A DNA stretch of 64,000 nt, taken from Vespa crabro. Taxonomy: Eukaryota > Arthropoda > Insecta > Hymenoptera > Vespidae. The stretch covers positions 1 through 64,000 of the forward strand of contig NW_025813668.1 in NCBI RefSeq assembly GCF_910589235.1. Direction: 5' to 3'. Below, in pieces: positions 24,503-40,400 of the stretch. The notes beneath the pieces were generated by a model. It was not told the DNA's origin. It made no database searches and saw only the letters and a program-made list of their open reading frames with translations. The position numbers were made by a program, and so were the translations under genes. Every line of letters starts with the position of its first letter. Positions within the stretch are counted from its first letter, which is position 1.

Positions 24503-27500
24503 TTGCATTTCATAAGATCAAACATCTATTTTATATTGGAATCAAAGTTTTTAACATTCTTTCATATCGTATATACGATTTTTCGCTCATATACGCGTAT
24601 CGTCGAAAAACGAAAACTTGAAATCTCGTTCAATTTCAATGATTTTATATTCTATCGATGCAGAATAAAGAATATAACAAGAATATAACGTTTTTACTAT
24701 GTTTAAATACGCGTTTTCATATGATAATTGTCGAAAAACGTAATCGACATACGCGAATTTCGGTATATGCGAAGATAAAATCGTGAAATCTTTAATAATA
24801 CTTGTCCCACAGTTAGAAAAATGTTACCAATCGATTCAGAACATTGCATTTCATAAGATCAAACATCTATTTTATATTGGAATCAAAGTTTTTAACATTC
24901 TTTCATATCGTATATACGATTTTTCGCTCATATACGCGTATCGTCGAAAAACGAAAACTTGAAATCTCGTTCAATTTCAATGATTTTATATTCTATCGAT
25001 GCAGAATAAAGAATATAACAAGAATATAACGTTTTTACTATGTTTAAATACGCGTTTTCATATGATAATTGTCGAAAAACGTAATCGACATACGCGAATT
25101 TCGGTATATGCGAAGATAAAATCGTGAAATCTTTAATAATACTTGTGCCACAGTTAGAAAAATGTTACCAATCGATTCAGAACATTGCATTTCATAAGAT
25201 CAAACATCTATTTTATATTGGAATCAAAGTTTTTAACATTCTTTCATATCGTATATACGATTTTTCGCTCATATACGCGTATCGTCGAAAAACGAAAACT
25301 TGAAATCTCGTTCAATTTCAATGATTTTATATTCTATCGATGCAGAATAAAGAATATAACAAGAATATAACGTTTTTACTATGTTTAAATACGCGTTTTC
25401 ATATGATAATTGTCGAAAAACGTAATCGACATACGCGAATTTCGGTATATGCGAAGATAAAATCGTGAAATCTTTAATAATACTTGTGCCACAGTTAGAA
25501 AAATGTTACCAATCGATTCAGAACATTGCATTTCATAAGATCAAACATCTATTTTATATTGGAATCAAAGTTTTTAACATTCTTTCATATCGTATATACG
25601 ATTTTTCGCTCATATACGCGTATCGTCGAAAAACGAAAACTTGAAATCTCGTTCAATTTCAATGATTTTATATTCTATCGATGCAGAATAAAGAATATAA
25701 CAAGAATATAACGTTTTTACTATGTTTAAATACGCGTTTTCATATGATAATTGTCGAAAAACGTAATCGACATACGCGAATTTCGGTATATGCGAAGATA
25801 AAATCGTGAAATCTTTAATAATACTTGTGCCACAGTTAGAAAAATGTTACCAATCGATTCAGAACATTGCATTTCATAAGATCAAACATCTATTTTATAT
25901 TGGAATCAAAGTTTTTAACATTCTTTCATATCGTATATACGATTTTTCGCTCATATACGCGTATCGTCGAAAAACGAAAACTTGAAATCTCGTTCAATTT
26001 CAATGATTTTATATTCTATCGATGCAGAATAAAGAATATAACAAGAATATAACGTTTTTACTATGTTTAAATACGCGTTTTCATATGATAATTGTCGAAA
26101 AACGTAATCGACATACGCGAATTTCGGTATATGCGAAGATAAAATCGTGAAATCTTTAATAATACTTGTGCCACAGTTAGAAAAATGTTACCAATCGATT
26201 CAGAACATTGCATTTCATAAGATCAAACATCTATTTTATATTGGAATCAAAGTTTTTAACATTCTTTCATATCGTATATACGATTTTTCGCTCATATACG
26301 CGTATCGTCGAAAAACGAAAACTTGAAATCTCGTTCAATTTCAATGATTTTATATTCTATCGATGCAGAATAAAGAATATAACAAGAATATAACGTTTTT
26401 ACTATGTTTAAATACGCGTTTTCATATGATAATTGTCGAAAAACGTAATCGACATACGCGAATTTCGGTATATGCGAAGATAAAATCGTGAAATCTTTAA
26501 TAATACTTGTGCCACAGTTAGAAAAATGTTACCAATCGATTCAGAACATTGCATTTCATAAGATCAAACATCTATTTTATATTGGAATCAAAGTTTTTAA
26601 CATTCTTTCATATCGTATATACGATTTTTCGCTCATATACGCGTATCGTCGAAAAACGAAAACTTGTAATCTCGTTCAATTTCAATGATTTTATATTCTA
26701 TCGATGCAGAATAAAGAATATAACAAGAATATAACGTTTTTACTATGTTTAAATACGCGTTTTCATATGATAATTGTCGAAAAACGTAATCGACATACGC
26801 GAATTTCGGTATATGCGAAGATAAAATCGTGAAATCTTTAATAATACTTGTGCCACAGTTAGAAAAATGTTACCAATCGATTCAGAACATTGCATTTCAT
26901 AAGATCAAACATCTATTTTATATTGGAATCAAAGTTTTTAACATTCTTTCATATCGTATATACGATTTTTCGCTCATATACGCGTATCGTCGAAAAACGA
27001 AAACTTGAAATCTCGTTCAATTTCAATGATTTTATATTCTATCGATGCAGAATAAAGAATATAACAAGAATATAACGTTTTTACTATGTTTAAATACGCG
27101 TTTTCATATGATAATTGTCGAAAAACGTAATCGACATACGCGAATTTCGGTATATGCGAAGATAAAATCGTGAAATCTTTAATAATACTTGTGCCACAGT
27201 TAGAAAAATGTTACCAATCGATTCAGAACATTGCATTTCATAAGATCAAACATCTATTTTATATTGGAATCAAAGTTTTTAACATTCTTTCATATCGTAT
27301 ATACGATTTTTCGCTCATATACGCGTATCGTCGAAAAACGAAAACTTGAAATCTCGTTCAATTTCAATGATTTTATATTCTATCGATGCAGAATAAAGAA
27401 TATAACAAGAATATAACGTTTTTACTATGTTTAAATACGCGTTTTCATATGATAATTGTCGAAAAACGTAATCGACATACGCGAATTTCGGTATATGCGA

Positions 27501-28593
27501 AGATAAAATCGTGAAATCTTTAATAATACTTGTGCCACAGTTAGAAAAATGTTACCTATCGATTCAGAACATTGCATTTCATAAGATCAAACATCTATTT
27601 TATATTGGAATCAAAGTTTTTAACATTCTTTCATATCGTATATACGATTTTTCGCTCATATACGCGTATCGTCGAAAAACGAAAACTTGAAATCTCGTTC
27701 AATTTCAATGATTTTATATTCTATCGATGCAGAATAAAGAATATTACAAGAATATAACGTTTTTACTATGTTTAAATACGCGTTTTCATATGATAATTGT
27801 CGAAAAACGTAATCGACATACGCGAATTTCGGTATATGCGAAGATAAAATCGTGAAATCTTTAATAATACTTGTGCCACAGTTAGAAAAATGTTACCAAT
27901 CGATTCAGAACATTGCATTTCATAAGATCAAACATCTATTTTATATTGGAATCAAAGTTTTTAACATTCTTTCATATCGTATATACGATTTTTCGCTCAT
28001 ATACGCGTATCGTCGAAAAACGAAAACTTGAAATCTCGTTCAATTTCAATGATTTTATATTCTATCGATGCAGAATAAAGAATATAACAAGAATATAACG
28101 TTTTTGCTATGTTTAAATACGCGTTTTCATATGATAATTGTCGAAAAACGTAATCGACATACGCGAATTTCGGTATATGCGAAGATAAAATCGTGAAATC
28201 TTTAATAATACTTTGCCACAGTTAGAAGAATGTTACCAATCGATTCAGAACATTGCATTTCATAAGATCAAACATCTATTTTATATTGGAATCAAAGTTT
28301 TTAACATTCTTTCATATCGTATATACGATTTTTCGCTCATATACGCGTATCGTCGAAAAACGAAAACTTGAAATCTCGTTCAATTTCAATGATTTTATAT
28401 TCTATCGATGCAGAATAAAGAATATAACAAGAATATAACGTTTTTACTATGTTTAAATACGCGTTTTCATATGATAATTGTCGAAAAACGTAATCGACAT
28501 ACGCGAATTTCGGTATATGCGAAGATAAAATCGTGAAATCTTTAATAATACTTGTGCCACAGTTAGAAAAATGTTACCAATCGATTCAGAACA
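24503..28593 (+). repeat. Twelve monomers including a consensus-identical run
   Basis: The five copies from 24844 to 26548 read as identical to the consensus. Isolated private changes occur near 24806, 26667, 27557 and 27745, with A194G near 28106. A one-base deletion lies at 28211-28215. Confidence 0.9.
28211..28215 (+). other. Single-G deletion in a monomer
   Basis: CTTGTGCC (monomer 299-306) reads CTTTGCC here, so this unit is 340 bp. It is not in a homopolymer, which makes a sequencing slip less likely. A nearby change (AGAAGAATG) is also private. Confidence 0.9.
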
Positions 28594-31500
28594 TTGCATT
28601 TCATAAGATCAAACATCTATTTTATATTGGAATCAAAGTTTTTAACATTCTTTCATATCGTATATACGATTTTTCGCTCATATACGCGTATCGTCGAAAA
28701 ACGAAAACTTGAAATCTCGTTCAATTTCAATGATTTTATATTCTATCGATGCAGAATAAAGAATATAACAAGAATATAACGTTTTTACTATGTTTAAATA
28801 CGCGTTTTCATATGATAATTGTCGAAAAACGTAATCGACATACGCGAATTTCGGTATATGCGAAGATAAAATCGTGAAATCTTTAATAATACTTGTGCCA
28901 CAGTTAGAAAAATGTTACCAATCGATTCAGAACATTGCATTTCATAAGATGAAACATCTATTTTATATTGGAATCAAAGTTTTTAACATTCTTTCATATC
29001 GTATATACGATTTTTCGCTCATATACGCGTATCGTCGAAAAACGAAAACTTGAAATCTCGTTCAATTTCAATGATTTTATATTCTATCGATGCAGAATAA
29101 AGAATATAACAAGAATATAACGTTTTTACTATGTTTAAATACGCGTTTTCATATGATAATTGTCGAAAAACGTAATCGACATACGCGAATTTCGGTATAT
29201 GCGAAGATAAAATCGTGAAATCTTTAATAATACTTGTGCCACAGGTAGAAAAATGTTACCAATCGATTCAGAACATTGCATTTCATAAGATCAAACATCT
29301 ATTTTATATTGGAATCAAAGTTTTTAACATTCTTTCATATCGTATATACGATTTTTCGCTCATATACGCGTATCGTCGAAAAACGAAAACTTGAAATCTC
29401 GTTCAATTTCAATGATTTTATATTCTATCGTTGCAGAATAAAGAATATAACAAGAATATAACGTTTTTACTATGTTTAAATACGCGTTTTCATATGATAA
29501 TTGTCGAAAAACGTAATCGACATACGCGAATTTCGGTATATGCGAAGATAAAATCGTGAAATCTTTAATAATACTTGTGCCACAGTTAGAAAAATGTTAC
29601 CAATCGATTCAGAACATTGCATTTCATAAGATGAAACATCTATTTTATATTGGAATCAAAGTTTTTAACATTCTTTCATATCGTATATACGATTTTTCGC
29701 TCATATACGCGTATCGTCGAAAAACGAAAACTTGAAATCTCGTTCAATTTCAATGATTTTATATTCTATCGATGCAGAATAAAGAATATAACAAGAATAT
29801 AACGTTTTTACTATGTTTAAATACGCGTTTTCATATGATAATTGTCGAAAAACGTAATCGACATACGCGAATTTCGGTATATGCGAAGATAAAATCGTGA
29901 AATCTTTAATAATACTTGTGCCACAGTTAGAAAAATGTTACCAATCGATTCAGAACATTGCATTTCATAAGATCAAACATCTATTCTATATTGGAATCAA
30001 AGTTTTTAACATTCTTTCATATCGTATATACGATTTTTCGCTCATATACGCGTATCGTCGAAAAACGAAAACTTGAAATCTCGTTCAATTTCAATGATTT
30101 TATATTCTATCGATGCAGAATAAAGAATATAACAAGAATATAACGTTTTTACTATGTTTAAATACGCGTTTTCATATGATAATTGTCGAAAAACGTAATC
30201 GACATACGCGAATTTCGGTATATGCGAAGATAAAATCGTGAAATCTTTAATAATACTTGTGCCACAGTTAGAAAAATGTTTCCAATCGATTCAGAACATT
30301 GCATTTCATAAGATCAAACATCTATTTTATATTGGAATCAAAGTTTTTAACATTCTTTCATATCGTATATACGATTTTTCGCTCATATACGCGTATCGTC
30401 GAAAAACGAAAACTTGAAATCTCGTTCAATTTCAATGATTTTATATTCTATCGATGCAGAATAAAGAATATAACAAGAATATAACGTTTTTACTATGTTT
30501 AAATACGCGTTTTCATATGATAATTGTCGAAAAACGTAATCGACATACGCGAATTTCGGTATATGCGAAGATAAAATCGTGAAATCTTTAATAATACTTG
30601 TGCCACAGTTAGAAAAATGTTACCAATCGATTCAGAACATTGCATTTCATAAGATCAAACATCTATTTTATATTGGAATCAAAGTTTTTAACATTCTTTC
30701 ATATCGTATATACGATTTTTCGCTCATATACGCGTATCGTCGAAAAACGAAAACTTGAAATCTCGTTCAATTTCAATGATTTTATATTCTATCGATGCAG
30801 AATAAAGAATATAACAAGAATATAACGTTTTTACTATGTTTAAATACGCGTTTTCATATGATAATTGTCGAAAAACGTAATCGACATACGCGAATTTCGG
30901 TATATGCGAAGATAAAATCGTGAAATCTTTAATAATACTTGTGCCACAGTTAGAAAAATGTTACCAATCGATTCAGAACATTGCATTTCATAAGATCAAA
31001 CATCTATTTTATATTGGAATCAAAGTTTTTAACATTCTTTCATATCGTATATACGATTTTTCGCTCATATACGCGTATCGTCGAAAAACGAAAACTTGAA
31101 ATCTCGTTCAATTTCAATGATTTTATATTCTATCGATGCAGAATAAAGAATATAACAAGAATATAACGTTTTTACTATGTTTAAATACGCGTTTTCATAT
31201 GATAATTGTCGAAAAACGTAATCGACATACGCGAATTTCGGTATATGCGAAGATAAAATCGTGAAATCTTTAATAATACTTGTGCCACAGTTAGAAAAAT
31301 GTTACCAATCGATTCAGAACATTGCATTTCATAAGATCAAACATCTATTTTATATTGGAATCAAAGTTTTTAACATTCTTTCATATCGTATATACGATTT
31401 TTCGCTCATATACGCGTATCGTCGAAAAACGAAAACTTGAAATCTCGTTCAATTTCAATGATTTTATATTCTATCGATGCAGAATAAAGAATATAACAAG

Positions 31501-34500
31501 AATATAACGTTTTTACTATGTTTAAATACGCGTTTTCATATGATAATTGTCGAAAAACGTAATCGACATACGCGAATTTCGGTATATGCGAAGATAAAAT
31601 CGTGAAATCTTTAATAATACTTGTGCCACAGTTAGAAAAATGTTACCAATCGATTCAGAACATTGCATTTCATAAGATCAAACATCTATTTTATATTGGA
31701 ATCAAAGTTTTTAACATTCTTTCATATCGTATATACGATTTTTCGCTCATATACGCGTATCGTCGAAAAACGAAAACTTGAAATCTCGTTCAATTTCAAT
31801 GATTTTATATTCTATCGATGCAGAATAAAGAATATAACAAGAATATAACGTTTTTACTATGTTTAAATACGCGTTTTCATATGATAATTGTCGAAAAACG
31901 TAATCGACATACGCGAATTTCGGTATATGCGAAGATAAAATCGTGAAATCTTTAATAATACTTGTGCCACAGTTAGAAAAATGTTACCAATCGATTCAGA
32001 ACATTGCATTTCATAAGATGAAACATCTATTTTATATTGGAATCAAAGTTTTTAACATTCTTTCATATCGTATATACGATTTTTCGCTCATATACGCGTA
32101 TCGTCGAAAAACGAAAACTTGAAATCTCGTTCAATTTCAATGATTTTATATTCTATCGATGCAGAATAAAGAATATAACAAGAATATAACGTTTTTACTA
32201 TGTTTAAATACGCGTTTTCATATGATAATTGTCGAAAAACGTAATCGACATACGCGAATTTCGGTATATGCGAAGATAAAATCGTGAAATCTTTAATAAT
32301 ACTTGTGCCACAGTTAGAAAAATGTTACCAATCGATTCAGAACATTGCATTTCATAAGATCAAACATCTATTCTATATTGGAATCAAAGTTTTTAACATT
32401 CTTTCATATCGTATATACGATTTTTCGCTCATATACGCGTATCGTCGAAAAACGAAAACTTGAAATCTCGTTCAATTTCAATGATTTTATATTCTATCGA
32501 TGCAGAATAAAGAATATAACAAGAATATAACGTTTTTGCTATGTTTAAATACGCGTTTTCATATGATAATTGTCGAAAAACGTAATCGACATACGCGAAT
32601 TTCGGTATATGCGAAGATAAAATCGTGAAATCTTTAATAATACTTGTGCCATAGTTAGAAAAATGTTACCAATCGATTCAGAACATTGCATTTCATAAGA
32701 TCAAACATCTATTTTATATTGGAATCAAAGTTTTTAACATTCTTTCATATCGTATATACGATTTTTCGCTCATATACGCGTATCGTCGAAAAACGAAAAC
32801 TTGAAATCTCGTTCAATTTCAATGATTTTATATTCTATCGATGAAGAATAAAGAATATAACAAGAATATAACGTTTTTACTATGTTTAAATACGCGTTTT
32901 CATATGATAATTGTCGAAAAACGTAATCGACATACGCGAATTTCGGTATATGCGAAGATAAAATCGTGAAATCTTTAATAATACTTGTGCCACAGTTAGA
33001 AAAATGTTACCAATCGATTCAGAACATTGCATTTCATAAGATCAAACATCTATTTTATATTGGAATCAAAGTTTTTAACATTCTTTCATATCGTATATAC
33101 GATTTTTCGCTCATATACGCGTATCGTCGAAAAACGAAAACTTGAAATCTCGTTCAATTTCAATGATTTTATATTCTATCGATGCAGAATAAAGAATATA
33201 ACAAGAATATAACGTTTTTACTATGTTTAAATACGCGTTTTCATATGATAATTGTCGAAAAACGTAATCGACATACGCGAATTTCGGTATATGCGAAGAT
33301 AAAATCGTGAAATCTTTAATAATACTTGTGCCACAGTTAGAAAAATGTTACCAATCGATTCAGAACATTGCATTTCATAAGATGAAACATCTATTTTATA
33401 TTGGAATCAAAGTTTTTAACATTCTTTCATATCGTATATACGATTTTTCGCTCATATACGCGTATCGTCGAAAAACGAAAACTTGAAATCTCGTTCAATT
33501 TCAATGATTTTATATTCTATCGATGCAGAATAAAGAATATAACAAGAATATAACGTTTTTACTATGTTTAAATACGCGTTTTCATATGATAATTGTCGAA
33601 AAACGTAATCGACATACGCGAATTTCGGTATATGCGAAGATAAAATCGTGAAATCTTTAATAATACTTGTGCCACAGTTAGAAAAATGTTACCAATCGAT
33701 TCAGAACATTGCATTTCATAAGATCAAACATCTATTCTATATTGGAATCAAAGTTTTTAACATTCTTTCATATCGTATATACGATTTTTCGCTCATATAC
33801 GCGTATCGTCGAAAAACGAAAACTTGAAATCTCGTTCAATTTCAATGATTTTATATTCTATCGATGCAGAATAAAGAATATAACAAGAATATAACGTTTT
33901 TACTATGTTTAAATACGCGTTTTCATATGATAATTGTCGAAAAACGTAATCGACATACGCGAATTTCGGTATATGCGAAGATAAAATCGTGAAATCTTTA
34001 ATAATACTTGTGCCACAATTAGAAAAATGTTTCCAATCGATTCAGAACATTGCATTTCATAAGATCAAACATCTATTTTATATTGGAATCAAAGTTTTTA
34101 ACATTCTTTCATATCGTATATACGATTTTTCGCTCATATACGCGTATCGTCGAAAAACGAAAACTTGAAATCTCGTTCAATTTCAATGATTTTATATTCT
34201 ATCGATGCAGAATAAAGAATATAACAAGAATATAACGTTTTTACTATGTTTAAATACGCGTTTTCATATGATAATTGTCGAAAAACGTAATCGACATACG
34301 CGAATTTCGGTATATGCGAAGATAAAATCGTGAAATCTTTAATAATACTTGTGCCACAGTTAGAAAAATGTTACCAATCGATTCAGAACATTGCATTTCA
34401 TAAGATCAAACATCTATTTTATATTGGAATCAAAGTTTTTAACATTCTTTCATATCGTATATACGATTTTTCGCTCATATACGCGTATCGTCGAAAAACG

Positions 34501-37459
34501 AAAACTTGAAATCTCGTTCAATTTCAATGATTTTATATTCTATCGATGCAGAATAAAGAATATAACAAGAATATAACGTTTTTACTATGTTTAAATACGC
34601 GTTTTCATATGATAATTGTCGAAAAACGTAATCGACATACGCGAATTTCGGTATATGCGAAGATAAAATCGTGAAATCTTTAATAATACTTGTGCCACAG
34701 TTAGAAAAATGTTACCAATCGATTCAGAACATTGCATTTCATAAGATCAAACATCTATTTTATATTGGAATCAAAGTTTTTAACATTCTTTCATATCGTA
34801 TATACGATTTTTCGCTCATATACGCGTATCGTCGAAAAACGAAAACTTGAAATCTCGTTCAATTTCATTGATTTTATATTCTATCGATGCAGAATAAAGA
34901 ATATAACAAGAATATAACGTTTTTACTATGTTTAAATACGCGTTTTCATATGATAATTGTCGAAAAACGTAATCGACATACGCGAATTTCGGTATATGCG
35001 AAGATAAAATCGTGAAATCTTTAATAATACTTGTGCCACAGTTAGAAAAATGTTACCAATCGATTCAGAACATTGCATTTCATAAGATCAAACATCTATT
35101 TTATATTGGAATCAAAGTTTTTAACATTCTTTCATATCGTATATACGATTTTTCGCTCATATACGCGTATCGTCGAAAAACGAAAACTTGAAATCTCGTT
35201 CAATTTCAATGATTTTATATTCTATCGATGCAGAATAAAGAATATAACAAGAATATAACGTTTTTACTATGTTTAAATACGCGTTTTCATATGATAATTG
35301 TCGAAAAACGTAATCGACATACGCGAATTTCGGTATATGCGAAGATAAAATCGTGAAATCTTTAATAATACTTGTGCCACAGTTAGAAAAATGTTACCAA
35401 TCGATTCAGAACATTGCATTTCATAAGATCAAACATCTATTTTATATTGGAATCAAAGTTTTTAACATTCTTTCATATCGTATATACGATTTTTCGCTCA
35501 TATACGCGTATCGTCGAAAAACGAAAACTTGAAATCTCGTTCAATTTCAATGATTTTATATTCTATCGATGCAGAATAAAGAATATAACAAGAATATAAC
35601 GTTTTTACTATGTTTAAATACGCGTTTTCATATGATAATTGTCGAAAAACGTAATCGACATACGCGAATTTCGGTATATGCGAAGATAAAATCGTGAAAT
35701 CTTTAATAATACTTGTGCCACAGTTAGAAAAATGTTACCAATCGATTCAGAACATTGCATTTCATAAGATGAAACATCTATTTTATATTGGAATCAAAGT
35801 TTTTAACATTCTTTCATATCGTATATACGATTTTTCGCTCATATACGCGTATCGTCGAAAAACGAAAACTTGAAATCTCGTTCAATTTCAATGATTTTAT
35901 ATTCTATCGATGCAGAATAAAGAATATAACAAGAATATAACGTTTTTACTATGTTAAAATACGCGTTTTCATATGATAATTGTCGAAAAACGTAATCGAC
36001 ATACGCGAATTTCGGTATATGCGAAGATAAAATCGTGAAATCTTTAATAATACTTGTGCCACAGTTAGAAAAATGTTACCAATCGATTCAGAACATTGCA
36101 TTTCATAAGATCAAACATCTATTTTATATTGGAATCAAAGTTTTTAACATTCTTTCATATCGTATATACGATTTTTCGCTCATATACGCGTATCGTCGAA
36201 AAACGAAAACTTGAAATCTCGTTCAATTTCAATGATTTTATATTCTATCGATGCAGAATAAAGAATATAACAAGAATATAACGTTTTTGCTATGTTTAAA
36301 TACGCGTTTTCATATGATAATTGTCGAAAAACGTAATCGACATACGCGAATTTCGGTATATGCGAAGATAAAATCGTGAAATCTTTAATAATACTTGTGC
36401 CATAGTTAGAAAAATGTTACCAATCGATTCAGAACATTGCATTTCATAAGATCAAACATCTATTTTATATTGGAATCAAAGTTTTTAACATTCTTTCATA
36501 TCGTATATACGATTTTTCGCTCATATACGCGTATCGTCGAAAAACGAAAACTTGAAATCTCGTTCAATTTCAATGATTTTATATTCTATCGATGAAGAAT
36601 AAAGAATATAACAAGAATATAACGTTTTTACTATGTTTAAATACGCGTTTTCATATGATAATTGTCGAAAAACGTAATCGACATACGCGAATTTCGGTAT
36701 ATGCGAAGATAAAATCGTGAAATCTTTAATAATACTTGTGCCACAGTTAGAAAAATGTTACCAATCGATTCAGAACATTGCATTTCATAAGATCAAACAT
36801 CTATTTTATATTGGAATCAAAGTTTTTAACATTCTTTCATATCGTATATACGATTTTTCGCTCATATACGCGTATCGTCGAAAAACGAAAACTTGAAATC
36901 TCGTTCAATTTCATTGATTTTATATTCTATCGATGCAGAATAAAGAATATAACAAGAATATAACGTTTTTACTATGTTTAAATACGCGTTTTCATATGAT
37001 AATTGTCGAAAAACGTAATCGACATACGCGAATTTCGGTATATGCGAAGATAAAATCGTGAAATCTTTAATAATACTTGTGCCACAGTTAGAAAAATGTT
37101 ACCAATCGATTCAGAACATTGCATTTCATAAGATCAAACATCTATTTTATATTGGAATCAAAGTTTTTAACATTCTTTCATATCGTATATACGATTTTTC
37201 GCTCATATACGCGTATCGTCGAAAAACGAAAACTTGAAATCTCGTTCAATTTCAATGATTTTATATTCTATCGATGCAGAATAAAGAATATAACAAGAAT
37301 ATAACGTTTTTACTATGTTTAAATACGCGTTTTCATATGATAATTGTCGAAAAACGTAATCGACATACGCGAATTTCGGTATATGCGAAGATAAAATCGT
37401 GAAATCTTTAATAATACTTGTGCCACAGTTAGAAAAATGTTACCAATCGATTCAGAACA
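28594..37459 (+). repeat. Higher-order block: 11-monomer period (3751 bp), 7+4 split
   Basis: Twenty-six copies. Seven marker pairs lie exactly 3751 bp apart: C17G 29633/33384, T29C 29986/33737, A324T 30281/34032, C17G 32020/35771, A194G 32538/36289, C308T 32652/36403 and C159A 32844/36595. The C17G-T29C pair in adjacent monomers also recurs at +7 monomers (29633 to 32020) and +4 (32020 to 33384). C17G at 28951 and A156T at 29431 lie just before. A137T at 34868 and 36914 is six monomers apart. Four copies from 30640 to 32003 read as consensus. Confidence 0.93.
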
Positions 37460-40400
37460 TTGCATTTCATAAGATCAAACATCTATTTTATATTGGAATC
37501 AAAGTTTTTAACATTCTTTCATATCGTATATACGATTTTTCGCTCATATACGCGTATCGTCGAAAAACGAAAACTTGAAATCTCGTTCAATTTCAATGAT
37601 TTTATATTCTATCGATGCAGAATAAAGAATAAAACAAGGATATAACGTTTTTACTATGTTTAAATACGCGTTTTCATATGATAATTGTCGAGAAACGTAA
37701 TCGACATACGCGAATTTCGGTATATGCGAAGATAAAATCGTGAAATCTTTAATAATACTTGTGCCACAGTTAGAAAAATGTTACCAATCGATTCAGAACA
37801 TTGCATTTCATAAGATCAAACATCTATTTTATATTGGAATCAAAGTTTTTAACATTCTTTCATATCGTATATACGATTTTTCGCTCATATTCGCGTATCG
37901 TCGAAAAACGAAAACTTGAAATCTCGTTCAATTTCAATGATTTTATATTCTATCGATGCAGAATAAAGATTATAACAAGAATAAAACGTTTTTACTATGT
38001 TTAAATACGCGTTTTCATATGATAATTGTCGAAAAACGTAATCGACATACGCGAATTTCGGTATATGCGAAGATAAAATCGTGAAATCTTTAATAATACT
38101 TGTGCCACAGTTAGAAAAATGTTACCAATCGATTCAGAACATTGCATTTCATAAGATCAAACATCTATTTTATATTGGAATCAAAGTTTTTAACATTCTT
38201 TCATATCGTATATACGATTTTTCCCTCATATACGCGTATCGTCGAAAAACGAAAACTTGAAATCTCGTTCAATTTCAATGATTTTATATTCTATAGATGC
38301 AGAATAAAGAATATAACAAGAATATAACGTTTTTACTATGTTTAAATACGCGTTTTCATATGATAATTGTCGAAAAACGTAATCGACATACGCGAATTTC
38401 GGTATATGCGAAGATAAAATCGTGAAATCTTTAATAATACTTGTGCCACAGTTAGAAAAATGTTACCAATCGATTCAGAACATTGCATTTCATAAGATCA
38501 AACATCTATTTTATATTGGAATCAAAGATTTTAACATTCTTTCATATCGTATTTGCGATTTTTCGCTCATATACGCGTATCGTCGAAAAACGAAAACTTG
38601 AAATCTCGTTCAATTTCAATGATTTTATATTCTATCGATGCAGAATAAAGAATATAACAAGAACATAACGTTTTTACTATGTTTAAATACGCGTTTTCAT
38701 ATGATAATTGTCGAAAAACGTAATCGACATACGCGAATTTCGGTATATGCGAAGATAAAATCGTGAAATCTTTAATAATACTTGTGCCACAGTTAGAAAA
38801 ATGTTACCAATCGATTCAGAACATTGCATTTCATAAGATCAAACATCTATTTTATATTGGAATCAAAGTTTTTTACATTCTTTCATATCGTATATACGAT
38901 TTTTCGCTCATATACGCGTATCGTCGAAAAACGAATACTTGAAATCTCGTTCAATTTCAATGATTTTATATTCTATCGATGCAGAATAAAGAATAGAACA
39001 AGAATATAACGTTTTTACTATGTTTAAATACGCGTTTTCATATGATAATTGTCGAAAAACGTAATCGACATACGCGAATTTCGGTATATGCGAAGATAAA
39101 ATCGTGAAATCTTTAATAATACTTGTGCCACAGTTAGAAAAATGTTACCAATCGATTCAGAACATTGCATTTCATAAGATCAAACATCTATTTTATATTG
39201 GAATCAAAGTTTTTAACATTCTTTCATATCGTATATACGATTTTTCGCTCATATACGCGTATCGTCGAAAAACGAAAACTTGAAATCTCGTTCAATTTCA
39301 ATGATTTTATATTCTATCGATGCAGAATAAAGAATATAACAAGAATATAACGTTTTTACTATGTTTAAATACGCGTTTTCATATGATAATTGTCGAAAAA
39401 CGTAATCGACATACGCGAATTTCGGTATATGCGAAGATAAAATCGTGAAATCTTTAATAATACTTGTGCCACAGTTAGAAAAATGTCACCAATCGATTCA
39501 GAACATTGCATTTCATAAGATCAAACATCTATTTTATATTGGAATCAAAGTTTTTAACATTCTTTCATATCGTATATACGATTTTTCGCTCATATACGCG
39601 TATCGTCGAAAAACGAAAACTTGAAATCTCGTTCAATTTCAATGATTTTATATTCTATCGATGCAGAATAAAGAATATAACAAGAATATAACGTTTTTAC
39701 TATGTTTAAATACGCGTTTTCATATGATAATTGTCGAAAAACGTAATCGACATACGCGAATTTCGGTATATGCGAAGATAAAATCGTGAAATCTTTAATA
39801 ATACTTGTGCCACAGTTAGAAAAATGTTACCAATCGATTCAGAACATTGCATTTCATAAGATCAAACATCTATTTTATATTGGAATCAAAGTTTTTAACA
39901 TTCTTTCATATCGTATATACGATTTTTCGCTCATATTCGCGTATCGTCGAAAAACGAAAACTTGAAATCTCGTTCAATTTCAATGATTTTATATTCTATC
40001 GATGCAGAATAAAGATTATAACAAGAATAAAACGTTTTTACTATGTTTAAATACGCGTTTTCATATGATAATTGTCGAAAAACGTAATCGACATACGCGA
40101 ATTTCGGTATATGCGAAGATAAAATCGTGAAATCTTTAATAATACTTGTGCCACAGTTAGAAAAATGTTACCAATCGATTCAGAACATTGCATTTCATAA
40201 GATCAAACATCTATTTTATATTGGAATCAAAGTTTTTAACATTCTTTCATATCGTATATACGATTTTTCGCTCATATACGCGTATCGTCGAAAAACGAAA
40301 ACTTGAAATCTCGTTCAATTTCAATGATTTTATATTCTATCGATGCAGAATAAAGAATATAACAAGAATATAACGTTTTTACTATGTTTAAATACGCGTT

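Noticed and set aside
37801..38004. 67-codon open frames at 37801, 39847, 41552, 48712 and 51440
   Set aside because: The extension results from T184A removing the usual stop; useful as a haplotype marker, not evidence of coding.
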